The translations under genes and the position numbers were made by a program. A DNA stretch of 53,283 nt from a virus: positions 1 to 53,283 of IMG/VR virus record IMGVR_UViG_3300032053_000104, one strand, 5' to 3'. Under the pieces are notes generated by a model that saw only the letters and a list, made by a program, of their open reading frames with translations, searched no databases and was not told the origin of the DNA. Below, one piece after another: positions 37,813 to 45,976 of the stretch (its first letter is position 1; the number at the start of each line of letters is the position of its first letter).

Positions 37813-38199
37813 ATGTTATCAGCAAAAGAAATAGACATTCTGGGACAAATAGTTGATACTACGTGGGGTAGATCATCGACTGCAGGTGGTGTTTCAACCA
37901 TGTCTGTAAAAACCAAGATAGCTGCAAATAAAATGACAGTCACGTACACGACAGTCGTAACTGTTGCAACAAATGTAGCATTGCAGCAGCAAATACCGGG
38001 CATGAATGATCAAGGCAAACAAGCAATTGACAAATATATAAAAGTTGTCAAAGATGAATTTAAAGAAAAGGCAAAGCGTACGCTTACAACAAAATTGCTT
38101 GATGCAAAGCCAAATTTAGAAGTTATGTCATTGCAGTCACATGTATCGCCAAGACGTACAGTTATTTTTAGATACATTGCAATTTTTGACATAAAGTAA
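37813..38199 (+). CDS. Conserved-looking hypothetical protein upstream of terminase
   Basis: A 128-residue protein starting at ATG 37813, with GAGG about 8 bases upstream; an earlier in-frame ATG (37777) lacks such a site. Residues 35-60 form regular strands (MSVKTKIAANKMTVTYTTVV), then a helix (GKQAIDKYIKVVKDEFKEKA) and two terminal strands (RTVIFRYIAIFDI). It appears to be a compact alpha/beta fold. Its stop directly abuts the large terminase ATG (TAAATG), so the two are translationally coupled. I do not recognise the family. Confidence 0.5.
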   Translation: MLSAKEIDILGQIVDTTWGRSSTAGGVSTMSVKTKIAANKMTVTYTTVVTVATNVALQQQIPGMNDQGKQAIDKYIKVVKDEFKEKAKRTLTTKLLDAKPNLEVMSLQSHVSPRRTVIFRYIAIFDIK

Positions 38200-39813
38200 A
38201 TGCTTACAAAGCAAAAACAAATTGAAGAAATTATCAAGTGTGGTAAGGAACCATCATACTTTCTTAAAACGTATGTCAAAATACAACATCCAAAACGTGG
38301 ATTAATTCCGTTCAAGACATATCCGTTTCAGGACGACTGTGTAACAGATTTTAACGATCACAGGTTCAATGTTGTTTTAAAGTCACGTCAGATGGGTCTT
38401 TCGACGCTCGTTGCAGGTTATGCAACTTGGATGGCAATCTTTCACAAAGATCAGTCAATATTGATCATTGCAACAAAGCAAAAGGTCGCACAAAACATAA
38501 TCAGAAAGATGCGTACTATTGTTAATAATTTACCTAGCTGGCTTTTTATAACAAAAGTAACAGGAAATAATAAACAAGAAATTGAATTTTCAAATGGATC
38601 GGTAATTAAAGCAGTTCCAACGTCTGAAGACGCAGGCCGTTCAGAAGCACTTTCATTATTAATCATTGACGAAGCTGCACATATTAGAAACTTTGATGAT
38701 TTGTGGACGAGCTTATATTCGACGCTATCGACAGGTGGACGCGCAATTGTTCTTTCGACACCCAAGGGCGTTGGTGGAAAGTATCACGAGTTGTACACGC
38801 AAGCTGAAGCGGGCTTGAATGAATTTCATCCGATTAAGCTAATGTGGAACTTGCATCCAGAACATGATCAAGCATGGTTTGATAATGAGTGTAGAAACCT
38901 TACGCCAAAAGAAGTATCACAGGAAATTTTATGTGACTTCCTAGCGTCAGGTGATACATTTTTAAATCATGATGACATTAATTGGCTCAATGAGTTTATT
39001 ACGCCGCCGATTGAAAGATTATCAGATGATAAAAATCTATGGTTGTGGAAGTACTCATTAGCCGATCATAAATATATCATATCGGCAGACGTATCGCGCG
39101 GCGATGCCTCAGACTTTTCTACATTTCATGTGATAGACGCAACATCATGTGAAGTAGTTGCCGAGTATAAAGGTAAAATGCGCCCAGACACTTTTGCTGA
39201 TTTGTTAATTGCGACAGGGCGAAAATATAATAATGCTTTAATCTGCCCTGAAGTTAATAACTTTGGTTACGCAGTTTGCATGAAAATACGAGAAAATGAG
39301 TATCCTGCACTCTATTACCAGAATTCAAAAAATAACTTTTATCTTGGCACATACAATGCGCCACAAGATCAAGGCAAAATGGGCTTTGATACGCAGGGTC
39401 ACAATAGACCGAAAATTTTATCAAAACTTGAAGAGGTTATTCGTAATAAGAAACTTATTTCATATTCTTCTAGATTTTTAGATGAATTAAAAACGTTCGT
39501 ATGGTTGGGCGAAAAAGCGCAAGCGATGAAAGGCAAGCATGATGATCTTGTGATGGCATTGGCAATTGGGGCTTGGCTACTAGACACATCAGATAGTTTT
39601 AGTAATAACTCAGCTGCGCTTAATAAAGCGATGCTTTTTTCAATGGCGATAACAAGAAAAGAGTATAATCCTCCAGAGTTTGCTGCGGGACGTGATATGA
39701 TGGGTAATCCACTTAAGCCAAGAACACCAACAGCAGATGAAGTTATCGGTACAAATACATCAACTAGGCGCGACATGAAGGCATTAAGAAATCTTAAGTG
39801 GTTATTGAGTTAA
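38200..39813 (+). CDS. 17: Terminase large subunit (gp17-like)
   Basis: A 537-residue packaging motor: an N-terminal ATPase and a C-terminal RNase-H-fold nuclease. Walker A is SRQMGLST (62-69), Walker B LLIIDEAAH with D157/E158, and the coupling motif VLSTPKG (184-190). Nuclease acidic residues are D297 in IISADVSRGDASD, E351 in ICPEVNNFG, and D448/D449 in GKHDDLVMAL. T4 gp17 has 610 residues. The start directly follows the preceding stop. The next gene is the portal, so the tail sheath and tube genes that lie between gp17 and gp20 in T4 are absent here. Confidence 0.92.
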   Translation: MLTKQKQIEEIIKCGKEPSYFLKTYVKIQHPKRGLIPFKTYPFQDDCVTDFNDHRFNVVLKSRQMGLSTLVAGYATWMAIFHKDQSILIIATKQKVAQNIIRKMRTIVNNLPSWLFITKVTGNNKQEIEFSNGSVIKAVPTSEDAGRSEALSLLIIDEAAHIRNFDDLWTSLYSTLSTGGRAIVLSTPKGVGGKYHELYTQAEAGLNEFHPIKLMWNLHPEHDQAWFDNECRNLTPKEVSQEILCDFLASGDTFLNHDDINWLNEFITPPIERLSDDKNLWLWKYSLADHKYIISADVSRGDASDFSTFHVIDATSCEVVAEYKGKMRPDTFADLLIATGRKYNNALICPEVNNFGYAVCMKIRENEYPALYYQNSKNNFYLGTYNAPQDQGKMGFDTQGHNRPKILSKLEEVIRNKKLISYSSRFLDELKTFVWLGEKAQAMKGKHDDLVMALAIGAWLLDTSDSFSNNSAALNKAMLFSMAITRKEYNPPEFAAGRDMMGNPLKPRTPTADEVIGTNTSTRRDMKALRNLKWLLS

Positions 39814-39816
39814 GTT

Positions 39817-39844
39817 TATAAAACGACAAGACAGATTATAAAAT
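39817..39844 (+). promoter_or_regulatory. Two TATAAAA boxes before the portal gene (possible late promoter)
   Basis: The 51-base gap between terminase and portal contains TATAAAAC (39817-39824) and TATAAAAT (39837-39844), 20 bases apart. They resemble, but do not match, the T4 late promoter TATAAATA used by gp55. The AT-rich background makes chance likely. Confidence 0.2.
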
Positions 39845-39864
39845 GTCAAGAGCGAGAGGAATAA

Positions 39865-42800
39865 ATGGCGAAGAAAGACGGCGGCAGCGACAATCTATTT
39901 CAAAGATTAACAGCACTTTTTAGAAGTGGTCCAATTGTTAAGCGCAAGGTACGTGCGTATAAAGACAAGGGAACGCCGTCATCTGCGCATGATGTCTTCA
40001 AGAAGAACCTGAGTTCTGTCTATAGTACAGCAATGAGCAGTTATGGGCAATACGATAGAATGTCGAGGTACAGCGATTTCTGCTTCGACGCAGAAACACT
40101 TGTTTATACTACGAGAGGCGTCTTTACATTTAAAGAACTTGCAGATGACAAAGTTCTAGGTGAGCGTTTTCATGTTTATTCATACGATTATGATAAAAAA
40201 CAAGTTGTTATATCAACAGCACATTCTCCAAGAATTGCAAAAGATGGTGAAAATGTCGATGTTGTAAGAATTCATCTTGATGATGGAGGATATCTTGATG
40301 TTACACCAGATCATAAGTGCATTCTAAGAGACGGTACTATAGAAGAAGCACAGAATCTTATGCCTGATACGTCACTTATGCCTTTTTATGTAAAGGATAT
40401 AACAGGTGATGGGTATATGTGGGTATATAACATGGAGCGCGAAACGCCTTTTAGAAAAACAAAAGGTGGATGGACGGGTGAACATAGACTTGTTGCTGAG
40501 CATAGTGCTGGAAGAGAATTACTTGAAAATGAAGTAGTACATCATAAAGATTTCAGCAGATCTAATAATCTTACCGAGAATCTTCAGATTATGGATCGCG
40601 TAGAACACAACAAATATCATGCACAATTAAATAATAAAAATAAGTTGGGCAAGCCAAATATAAAACATTCTGCTGGAATGAAAGAATACAATCATGTAAG
40701 AAATAATTCACTTACATATGATAAAATTCTCGATACGGCAATCGAAGTAGATTTTAACTGTAGAGAAGTTAGCAGATTGTTATCTGTTGACATTAATATG
40801 ATTAAATTGTGTCTTAGAGAAAGAGGATTTGAAAACTGGGAAGATTTTAATAAAAGAAGAGAAGAAGCAATAAATCAAAAAACACATGAAGTAATTGTGA
40901 ATGAAACAATTAGCCCTGAATACGATGTCATCAAAAATAGTGTTAAAGAAAATGACACGTTGTATTCAATCGCAACACGTTTAAATTGTACAACTCAATC
41001 TGTTCAGCGTAGATTGATGTCACATGGACATGTAAATTGGTCAGCATTTAAAGAATCTCTTAATATAGGTAGAGCTTATGCAGGAAAAAAGAAAGGTCCA
41101 AGCACTGATTCAACATTTACATACCAACAAGTGTGCAATGCATACAAGAAAGGAATGACGCTTTTAGAACTTGGAAAGGCAGTCGGAACAACTCATAATA
41201 AAGTGCTTACAAAGATAAGAAATGAAGGTGGAACTAGAAATTATACAGATTGGACGAAAGCACAAGAAAATCATAAAGTTGTTAGAGTTGAAAGATTAGC
41301 TGATAAGCGACCAGTTTATAATATCACAGTTGAAAAATATCACAATCTTGCAACTGGTTCACGTATTGCAGGAAATGATACGCGTAAATATTCAATGGTA
41401 TTCTCTCTGCAGAGTGAAATGGAATACACGCCTGAAATAGCAACAGCGCTTGACATACTTTCTGAAGAAGTTTCTGCACAGGACGACAAGGGCCGTGTTC
41501 TTCATATTTTTAGTGAAAATAGCCAAATTCAGCGCCTGCTTGAAGAACTTTTTTATGACACCCTGAACGTTGAGTTTAATCTCACACCCTGGGTACGAGA
41601 CATGTGTAAGTATGGCGATCTTTTTGCCTTCTTGGACGTTTCACCTGAACACGGAATTTTGAATATACTCCCGATACCAATTAATGAAATCGCACGTGAA
41701 GAGGGATATGATCCGTCAGATCCTCTTGCTGTAAGATTTAGATGGGTTACACAAGGAAATAAAGTACTTGAGAATTGGCAAATTGCACATTTTCGCTTGC
41801 TTGGCAATGATGCATTCTTGCCGTATGGATCGTCGATTCTTGAACCTGCGCGCAGAATATGGCGCCAGCTTATTCTGATTGAAGATGCAATGCTTGTTTA
41901 TCGTGTCGTTCGTTCACCTGAAAGACGTGTCTTTTATATCGACGTCGGCGCAGTTCCTGCAGAAGATATTCCAAACTATATGGAACAGGCAAGGTCAATT
42001 CTAAAGGGCAACAAGGTTATAGACTCGCATACGGGTCGCGTAGATCTCAGATATAATCCTCTATCTGTCGACGAAGACTATTTTATTCCAACACGCGGAA
42101 GCGAAGGTGGAACAAAAATTGATACGCTTGCAGGTGGCGTAAATGTCACTGCGACTGAGGATGTTGAGTATATACAGAGAAAACTATTCTCGGCGCTTAA
42201 AATACCAAAAGCATATTTGGGATTTGATGAAAGCTTGTCATCCAAGGCAGGCTTGGCACAAGAAGATATTCGTTTTTCTCGAACTGTTAATAGAATTCAA
42301 CGCGTAGTCCTTTCAGAATTAAATAAAATTGCTGTTATACACTTGTATTCGAATGGTTTTGAAGGAGATGATCTTTTAGACTTCACACTTCAGCTTTCTA
42401 ATCCTTCAACAATTGCTCAGCAGCAAAAACTTGAAATATATCGCACACGCCTTGAAATCGCGAGCTCAGCAGACGTAGCGTTGGTTGATAGACATTGGGT
42501 AAGAAAAAATATTCTTAATCTATCTGATGATGAAATTGAAAGAATCGAGCTCGGCAGAATCGATGATAAGGTTGCTGATCTTAAGATTGAAGGAATTACT
42601 GGTGAACCAGTAGAAGCTGGCGGCGGCGGCGGCGGCGGTGGCGGAGGTGGAGGAGGACTCGGCGGCGGCGGTGATGAAGGCTTACCTCCAGAAGAACCAC
42701 CAGCAGGTGAAGAACCACCGGGCGGCGGAGCGCCCGAGGGTGAAGAAGAGGCAGGCGGCGAAGATGAACCACTTCCAAGCACAGAAGATTTATTCTCTGG

Positions 42801-43311
42801 ACAGGAAAAAAAGGGCAACCTGATTGATGAAGATGATGATGTTGATTTAAGCATGTTGTCTGTTGAAGATGACAGCGCGCCGATTCGTGCTGAAGCACAA
42901 ATAAGTAAACAGCTTAAGCGCGTCAAGAAAAATAGAGAACAATTACGTCATCACGGGCCGGGATCGACACATATGCCCGATTTTGCCAAAATGGTTAATG
43001 GAAAACGCCCAGGCGATACACTGACAGATCCTTATGATTCGCATAAGGTCTTTCAAACGAATCCATTTAAAGAAGGCCAAGAGAAAGATAACTCAGTTAC
43101 AAATTTTCTTAGCAACGGGCAAAGAAAACATGCAAAAATGACTGCACAGCTATCTTCTGCGCTTAAATCACTTGATCGTAGTATAGGTAGAAATAAGAAT
43201 AGTGATGGCATTCTTACAGAGTCACGGTCGCTACTAGATATTTATGAAGAAGATGACGTCGACAATATCACGTCTGGGGAGGAATCAGGTGATGTCGGAA
43301 GTAAAGCATAA
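39865..43311 (+). CDS. 20: Portal protein gp20-like, interrupted by an intein
   Basis: 1148 residues. The portal N-extein is residues 1-72, ending MSRYSDF. An intein-like insert follows from C73, and portal sequence resumes at SEMEYTPEIATALDILSEEV (from residue 517). Further portal features are NVEFNLTPWVRDMCKYGD, FRWVTQG, RRVFYIDVG and RKLFSALKIPKAYLGFDE. Without the insert the protein is about 700 residues, larger than T4 gp20 (524) because of a C-terminal extension. That extension has an unusual poly-glycine run (about 918-935), then Pro/Glu-rich sequence and a charged tail. The portal forms the dodecameric vertex for packaging and tail joining, and an unspliced insert would almost certainly block that. 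The ribosome-binding site is GAGAGGAA just upstream. Confidence 0.9.
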   Translation: MAKKDGGSDNLFQRLTALFRSGPIVKRKVRAYKDKGTPSSAHDVFKKNLSSVYSTAMSSYGQYDRMSRYSDFCFDAETLVYTTRGVFTFKELADDKVLGERFHVYSYDYDKKQVVISTAHSPRIAKDGENVDVVRIHLDDGGYLDVTPDHKCILRDGTIEEAQNLMPDTSLMPFYVKDITGDGYMWVYNMERETPFRKTKGGWTGEHRLVAEHSAGRELLENEVVHHKDFSRSNNLTENLQIMDRVEHNKYHAQLNNKNKLGKPNIKHSAGMKEYNHVRNNSLTYDKILDTAIEVDFNCREVSRLLSVDINMIKLCLRERGFENWEDFNKRREEAINQKTHEVIVNETISPEYDVIKNSVKENDTLYSIATRLNCTTQSVQRRLMSHGHVNWSAFKESLNIGRAYAGKKKGPSTDSTFTYQQVCNAYKKGMTLLELGKAVGTTHNKVLTKIRNEGGTRNYTDWTKAQENHKVVRVERLADKRPVYNITVEKYHNLATGSRIAGNDTRKYSMVFSLQSEMEYTPEIATALDILSEEVSAQDDKGRVLHIFSENSQIQRLLEELFYDTLNVEFNLTPWVRDMCKYGDLFAFLDVSPEHGILNILPIPINEIAREEGYDPSDPLAVRFRWVTQGNKVLENWQIAHFRLLGNDAFLPYGSSILEPARRIWRQLILIEDAMLVYRVVRSPERRVFYIDVGAVPAEDIPNYMEQARSILKGNKVIDSHTGRVDLRYNPLSVDEDYFIPTRGSEGGTKIDTLAGGVNVTATEDVEYIQRKLFSALKIPKAYLGFDESLSSKAGLAQEDIRFSRTVNRIQRVVLSELNKIAVIHLYSNGFEGDDLLDFTLQLSNPSTIAQQQKLEIYRTRLEIASSADVALVDRHWVRKNILNLSDDEIERIELGRIDDKVADLKIEGITGEPVEAGGGGGGGGGGGGGLGGGGDEGLPPEEPPAGEEPPGGGAPEGEEEAGGEDEPLPSTEDLFSGQEKKGNLIDEDDDVDLSMLSVEDDSAPIRAEAQISKQLKRVKKNREQLRHHGPGSTHMPDFAKMVNGKRPGDTLTDPYDSHKVFQTNPFKEGQEKDNSVTNFLSNGQRKHAKMTAQLSSALKSLDRSIGRNKNSDGILTESRSLLDIYEEDDVDNITSGEESGDVGSKA
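40081..41412 (+). mobile_element. Intein with HNH homing endonuclease in the portal gene
   Basis: The N-terminal splicing block is C73 in CFDAETLVYTTRGVFTFKEL, block B is VTPDHKCIL, and block F is RPVYNITVEKYHNLATG, together a clear Hint fold. Between them lies an HNH nuclease at about 202-251 (GWTGEHRLVAEH, VVHHKDF, NNLTENL, MDRVEHNKYH) and three helix-turn-helix-like modules (about 282-467). The C-terminal junction is odd. By alignment to block G the intein would end at N504 (RIAGN) with Asp next. By portal homology it should end at Q516 with Ser next (SLQ|SEMEY). Neither has the normal His-Asn before a Cys/Ser/Thr. End coordinate given here assumes Q516. Confidence 0.85.
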
Positions 43312-44149
43312 TAAAAAGAGAAATGTTGGAATAATTTATGAACTACTCCTTCGAGAAATATCAAGTGATATTGTAGATGAGGGTGGTTCGTCTGCAAAGG
43401 CAGGCGTACTTCTTCGAAAGCATTTTAAAAAAGGTACTGAGCTTCATAAAGAATTTCGTCTTTTTAATGCACTTGTAAGAACGCAGGCGTCGTCACCTGC
43501 TGTTGCAATGACAATATTGTCTGAAGCTAAAAAGCTTGCAAGGGATATGAATCCTAAGCAGCTTGATATTGAAAAGACTGAGCTTATTCATAATATCAAT
43601 AGAACGCTTGATAAAGAAAGATTTTACGGCCGCTGGTTGCCAGAGTATCGTGAGTTTGCAACAATACAGATATTATTAAATGACTGGCGCGGTGAGGGAT
43701 TAAAAAACATCTCGAGACAGGCAGAATTTGAAGAACAAGTAAAGACGTGGTTGATAAAAGAAAGAAGAGATCCGCGCGCTGATATTGTTATTGATCCAAA
43801 TGTCGATAATCTTGTGCTTACGTTAATGGAAAAGAAATTCGATAAAAAGTTCGGTAATGCGCTTACCGAACAACAGAAAAATATCATGAGAGCATATGTT
43901 CTATCAGAAACAACAAATGACAAAACGACATTTAGTAAGTTTCTTGAAGCATTAAAAGAAGAAACAATTGCTTCACTTGATGCATACTTGATTAAAGAAA
44001 ACAATACAGTTCTTAATGAAAAGGCAACATCGATTAGATCAGATGTAGTTTCATTACCAACAGATTCATTTGATGATAAAGTGATAGTTAGATATTTGAC
44101 AGTCTCTCAGCTTAAATCAACCCTTGAGGAGGGACATTCAAATGAGTAA
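43292..44149 (+). CDS. Conserved head-region hypothetical protein
   Basis: A 285-residue helical protein. I choose ATG 43292, with GGGGAGGA upstream, within the last codons of the portal gene, over an in-frame ATG at 43244. The pattern KKRNVGIIYELLLREISS ... LLRKHFKKGTELHKEFRLFNAL recurs, as far as I can recall, in proteins next to gp20/gp21 in environmental T4-like phages; no function is established. Helices continue through TIQILLNDWRG, with a charged C-terminus. The overlap with portal and with gp21 suggests a role in prohead assembly, for example as a core component, but this is inference. Confidence 0.6.
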   Translation: MSEVKHNKKRNVGIIYELLLREISSDIVDEGGSSAKAGVLLRKHFKKGTELHKEFRLFNALVRTQASSPAVAMTILSEAKKLARDMNPKQLDIEKTELIHNINRTLDKERFYGRWLPEYREFATIQILLNDWRGEGLKNISRQAEFEEQVKTWLIKERRDPRADIVIDPNVDNLVLTLMEKKFDKKFGNALTEQQKNIMRAYVLSETTNDKTTFSKFLEALKEETIASLDAYLIKENNTVLNEKATSIRSDVVSLPTDSFDDKVIVRYLTVSQLKSTLEEGHSNE

Positions 44150-44759
44150 TGATGAAACAAAAAAACTCCTTCTTTCGTGGGAGCCATTTGCTTATACAAA
44201 AGAAACTATTAAAGAAGCTCGTGACAAGGCGTCGGGACGAATAGTTCTAAAGGGTGTCATACAGCGCGCTGATGCACTCAACCAAAATGGAAGAATTTAT
44301 CCAAAAGCAATTCTTGAAAGAGAAGTTAGAAACTATCAAAAGTTCATAAGAGAGCGTCGTGCACTTGGTGAGTGTGATCACCCTGCTACGTCTGTTGTTG
44401 AACTTAAGAATGTTTCACATCTTATCACGTCAGCAACGATTGAAGGTAATGATGTTATGGGCACAATTGAGCTTCTTGATACACCTGCGGGCAAGATACT
44501 TCAGAGTCTGGTTGAAGCAGGTGTCACTCTTGGAATTTCTTCTAGAGGCGTTGGCAGTACTAAACGCGACGGCGACAGACAGATTGTTCAAGAGGATTTC
44601 CAAATTGTTTGTTGGGATATCGTTAGCGAGCCAAGCACGACAAATGCTTTCTTGCATGAAGGTATTGACATAACAAAAAGAGAAATTAATAAGCAATTTA
44701 AAAAGTCAGATCGCGTTGATCGTGTCTTTAATGAAATATTAAACTGGAAGAAGGAATGA
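44142..44759 (+). CDS. 21: Prohead maturation protease (gp21-like)
   Basis: A 205-residue protein (T4 gp21 has 212). ATG 44142 follows GAGGAGGG and overlaps the preceding stop; the in-frame ATG at 44124 is less likely. It is a herpesvirus-assemblin-type serine protease with catalytic H80 in LGECDHP and S133/S134 in GISSRGVGS; strands such as VMGTIELLDTPAG lie between. It cleaves scaffold and capsid proteins after (Leu/Ile)-x-Glu. The order portal, (conserved protein), protease matches T4-like head clusters. Confidence 0.9.
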   Translation: MSNDETKKLLLSWEPFAYTKETIKEARDKASGRIVLKGVIQRADALNQNGRIYPKAILEREVRNYQKFIRERRALGECDHPATSVVELKNVSHLITSATIEGNDVMGTIELLDTPAGKILQSLVEAGVTLGISSRGVGSTKRDGDRQIVQEDFQIVCWDIVSEPSTTNAFLHEGIDITKREINKQFKKSDRVDRVFNEILNWKKE

Positions 44760-44764
44760 TTTAA

Positions 44765-45145
44765 ATGGGTAATACACACGGTTCATCAGGTCCCAATAAC
44801 GTCCCAATGTATCAAATGTCAGGTATACCTTTCATTTCTTCAGGTACAGTGACATCAGGTTCAGCAACGAAAATAACATTTCCTTATGTAACGAAAGATA
44901 TCTACATAAGATGCAGAAGCACAAATGTTTTAAGTATTGGTTTTTCATTGTCGGGATCACTAGGAACATTTAGAACTACGCTAGAAGATAATGAATATGT
45001 AACATTTAATGTAAGAACAAAAGCGCTGTTTCTCTCGGGAATAAGCGGTTCAGTTTTTTATGAAGTAGTTGCAGGTTTAACAATGATTTCAGCAAATGAA
45101 TTTCCAGAATTATCAGCATCAGCAAATTTCCTTGGGATTGGATAA
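44765..45145 (+). CDS. Small beta-rich structural protein
   Basis: A 126-residue protein made of short strands (GIPFISSGTVTSGSATKITF, YVTKDIYIRCRSTNVLSIGF, YVTFNVRTKALFLSG), like a single-domain beta-sandwich. No signal peptide is seen. The arrangement suggests a capsid decoration protein or small virion protein, though not one I can name. Its last codon overlaps the next ATG (TAATG). Confidence 0.5.
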   Translation: MGNTHGSSGPNNVPMYQMSGIPFISSGTVTSGSATKITFPYVTKDIYIRCRSTNVLSIGFSLSGSLGTFRTTLEDNEYVTFNVRTKALFLSGISGSVFYEVVAGLTMISANEFPELSASANFLGIG

Positions 45146-45603
45146 TGGCTAAAGTAAGCAAAGACAAACTTAAGGCACTTATTAAAGAGTGTCTTGTAGA
45201 AATTTTAAACGAAGGTCTTACAAAGACAATTTCTGAGTCTAGGTCATCGAGTTTATCTTCTGATGATCTTGACGATCCTGCAATTTGGACAAGTCCAAAA
45301 AAGTTGGCAGCGCCACAGCAACAAAAAAGAATAATTGCCGATGATAGACGACTGCAAGAATCAAGAAATACTGCTGCTCGCGCAACAAGTGTGCCTATTC
45401 TGCAAGAGATGCTTAATGATCCGGCAACGCTCGCAGCAGCAAGAAATATGAGAGGCGCAACAGAATCTGGCGGCGGCGCAGGATCCATCATAGATACATC
45501 AGATCAGCAGGGTATTCCTGCAGAAAAAATTGAAGCACTAGGCGATTCAGGTAATTGGGCAGCAATTGCTTTTGCTCAAACAAGACGCCCAGGAATGCCA
45601 TAA
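45145..45603 (+). CDS. Hypothetical head-region protein with helical N-terminus
   Basis: A 152-residue protein. The N-terminal helix (VSKDKLKALIKECLVEILNE) is amphipathic and resembles the short helices at the start of several phage prohead-core proteins. The rest is polar and probably disordered (Ser/Gln/Ala-rich), with a 'GGGAGSIIDTSDQQGIPAEK' segment. It may be an internal or core head protein cleaved by gp21; one candidate (Leu/Ile)-x-Glu site is the N-terminal LVE. No function is assigned. Confidence 0.45.
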   Translation: MAKVSKDKLKALIKECLVEILNEGLTKTISESRSSSLSSDDLDDPAIWTSPKKLAAPQQQKRIIADDRRLQESRNTAARATSVPILQEMLNDPATLAAARNMRGATESGGGAGSIIDTSDQQGIPAEKIEALGDSGNWAAIAFAQTRRPGMP

Positions 45604-45630
45604 AAACCATTATCGTGAAATATATATTGA

Positions 45631-45647
45631 AGTAAGTTCGTCTTACT
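45631..45647 (+). other. Hairpin directly upstream of a ribosome-binding site
   Basis: AGTAAG-TTCGT-CTTACT is a perfect 6-bp stem with a 5-base loop, ending where TAGGAGAATA (45647-45656) begins. There is no T-tract, so it is not an intrinsic terminator. It could stabilise or mark the 5' end of the mRNA for the following gene or affect its translation. Confidence 0.45.
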
Positions 45648-45661
45648 AGGAGAATAAACAT

Positions 45662-45955
45662 ATGAAAAAGATTCACAAGCTAACGCCACAGATGCTTTAC
45701 AGACTAGTCCTCGAAGAAAAGGCTAAGTATGAAAAAGATCTTGAGAAGGTCGCGGCTGCAACAAAAGAAGTTGATGCTGATGAGTATGCAAATACTCTAG
45801 AAAAAGAAGTTGATTTTCTCGCCGTCCTTAAGATTAAGGAAGTTCAGGCAAAAAGTGATCTAAAGAAGATTGAAGAAGCAAAGAAGCGTTCAATGCTTCG
45901 TCTTCGTGAAGCAAGAAGTGCAAAGCTTCCAGTCAAGAAGAGTGAAAAGAAATAA
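45662..45955 (+). CDS. Small Lys/Glu-rich coiled-coil protein, possible prohead core component
   Basis: A 97-residue, highly charged, helical protein (LVLEEKAKYEKDLEKVAAA, KSDLKKIEEAKKRS), with a strong TAGGAGAATA ribosome-binding site. Size, charge and place before the scaffold are like T4 gp67/gp68, minor prohead-core proteins, but no specific residues confirm it. Codons are richer in G+C than in neighbouring genes, consistent with high expression. Confidence 0.45.
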   Translation: MKKIHKLTPQMLYRLVLEEKAKYEKDLEKVAAATKEVDADEYANTLEKEVDFLAVLKIKEVQAKSDLKKIEEAKKRSMLRLREARSAKLPVKKSEKK

Positions 45956-45976
45956 TTTAAAAGAGGAGGATGACTT

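Noticed and set aside
42417-42926. 169-residue minus-strand frame rich in proline and serine
   Set aside because: Antisense of the poly-Gly/Pro-Glu tract of the portal gene; composition is explained entirely by that repeat.
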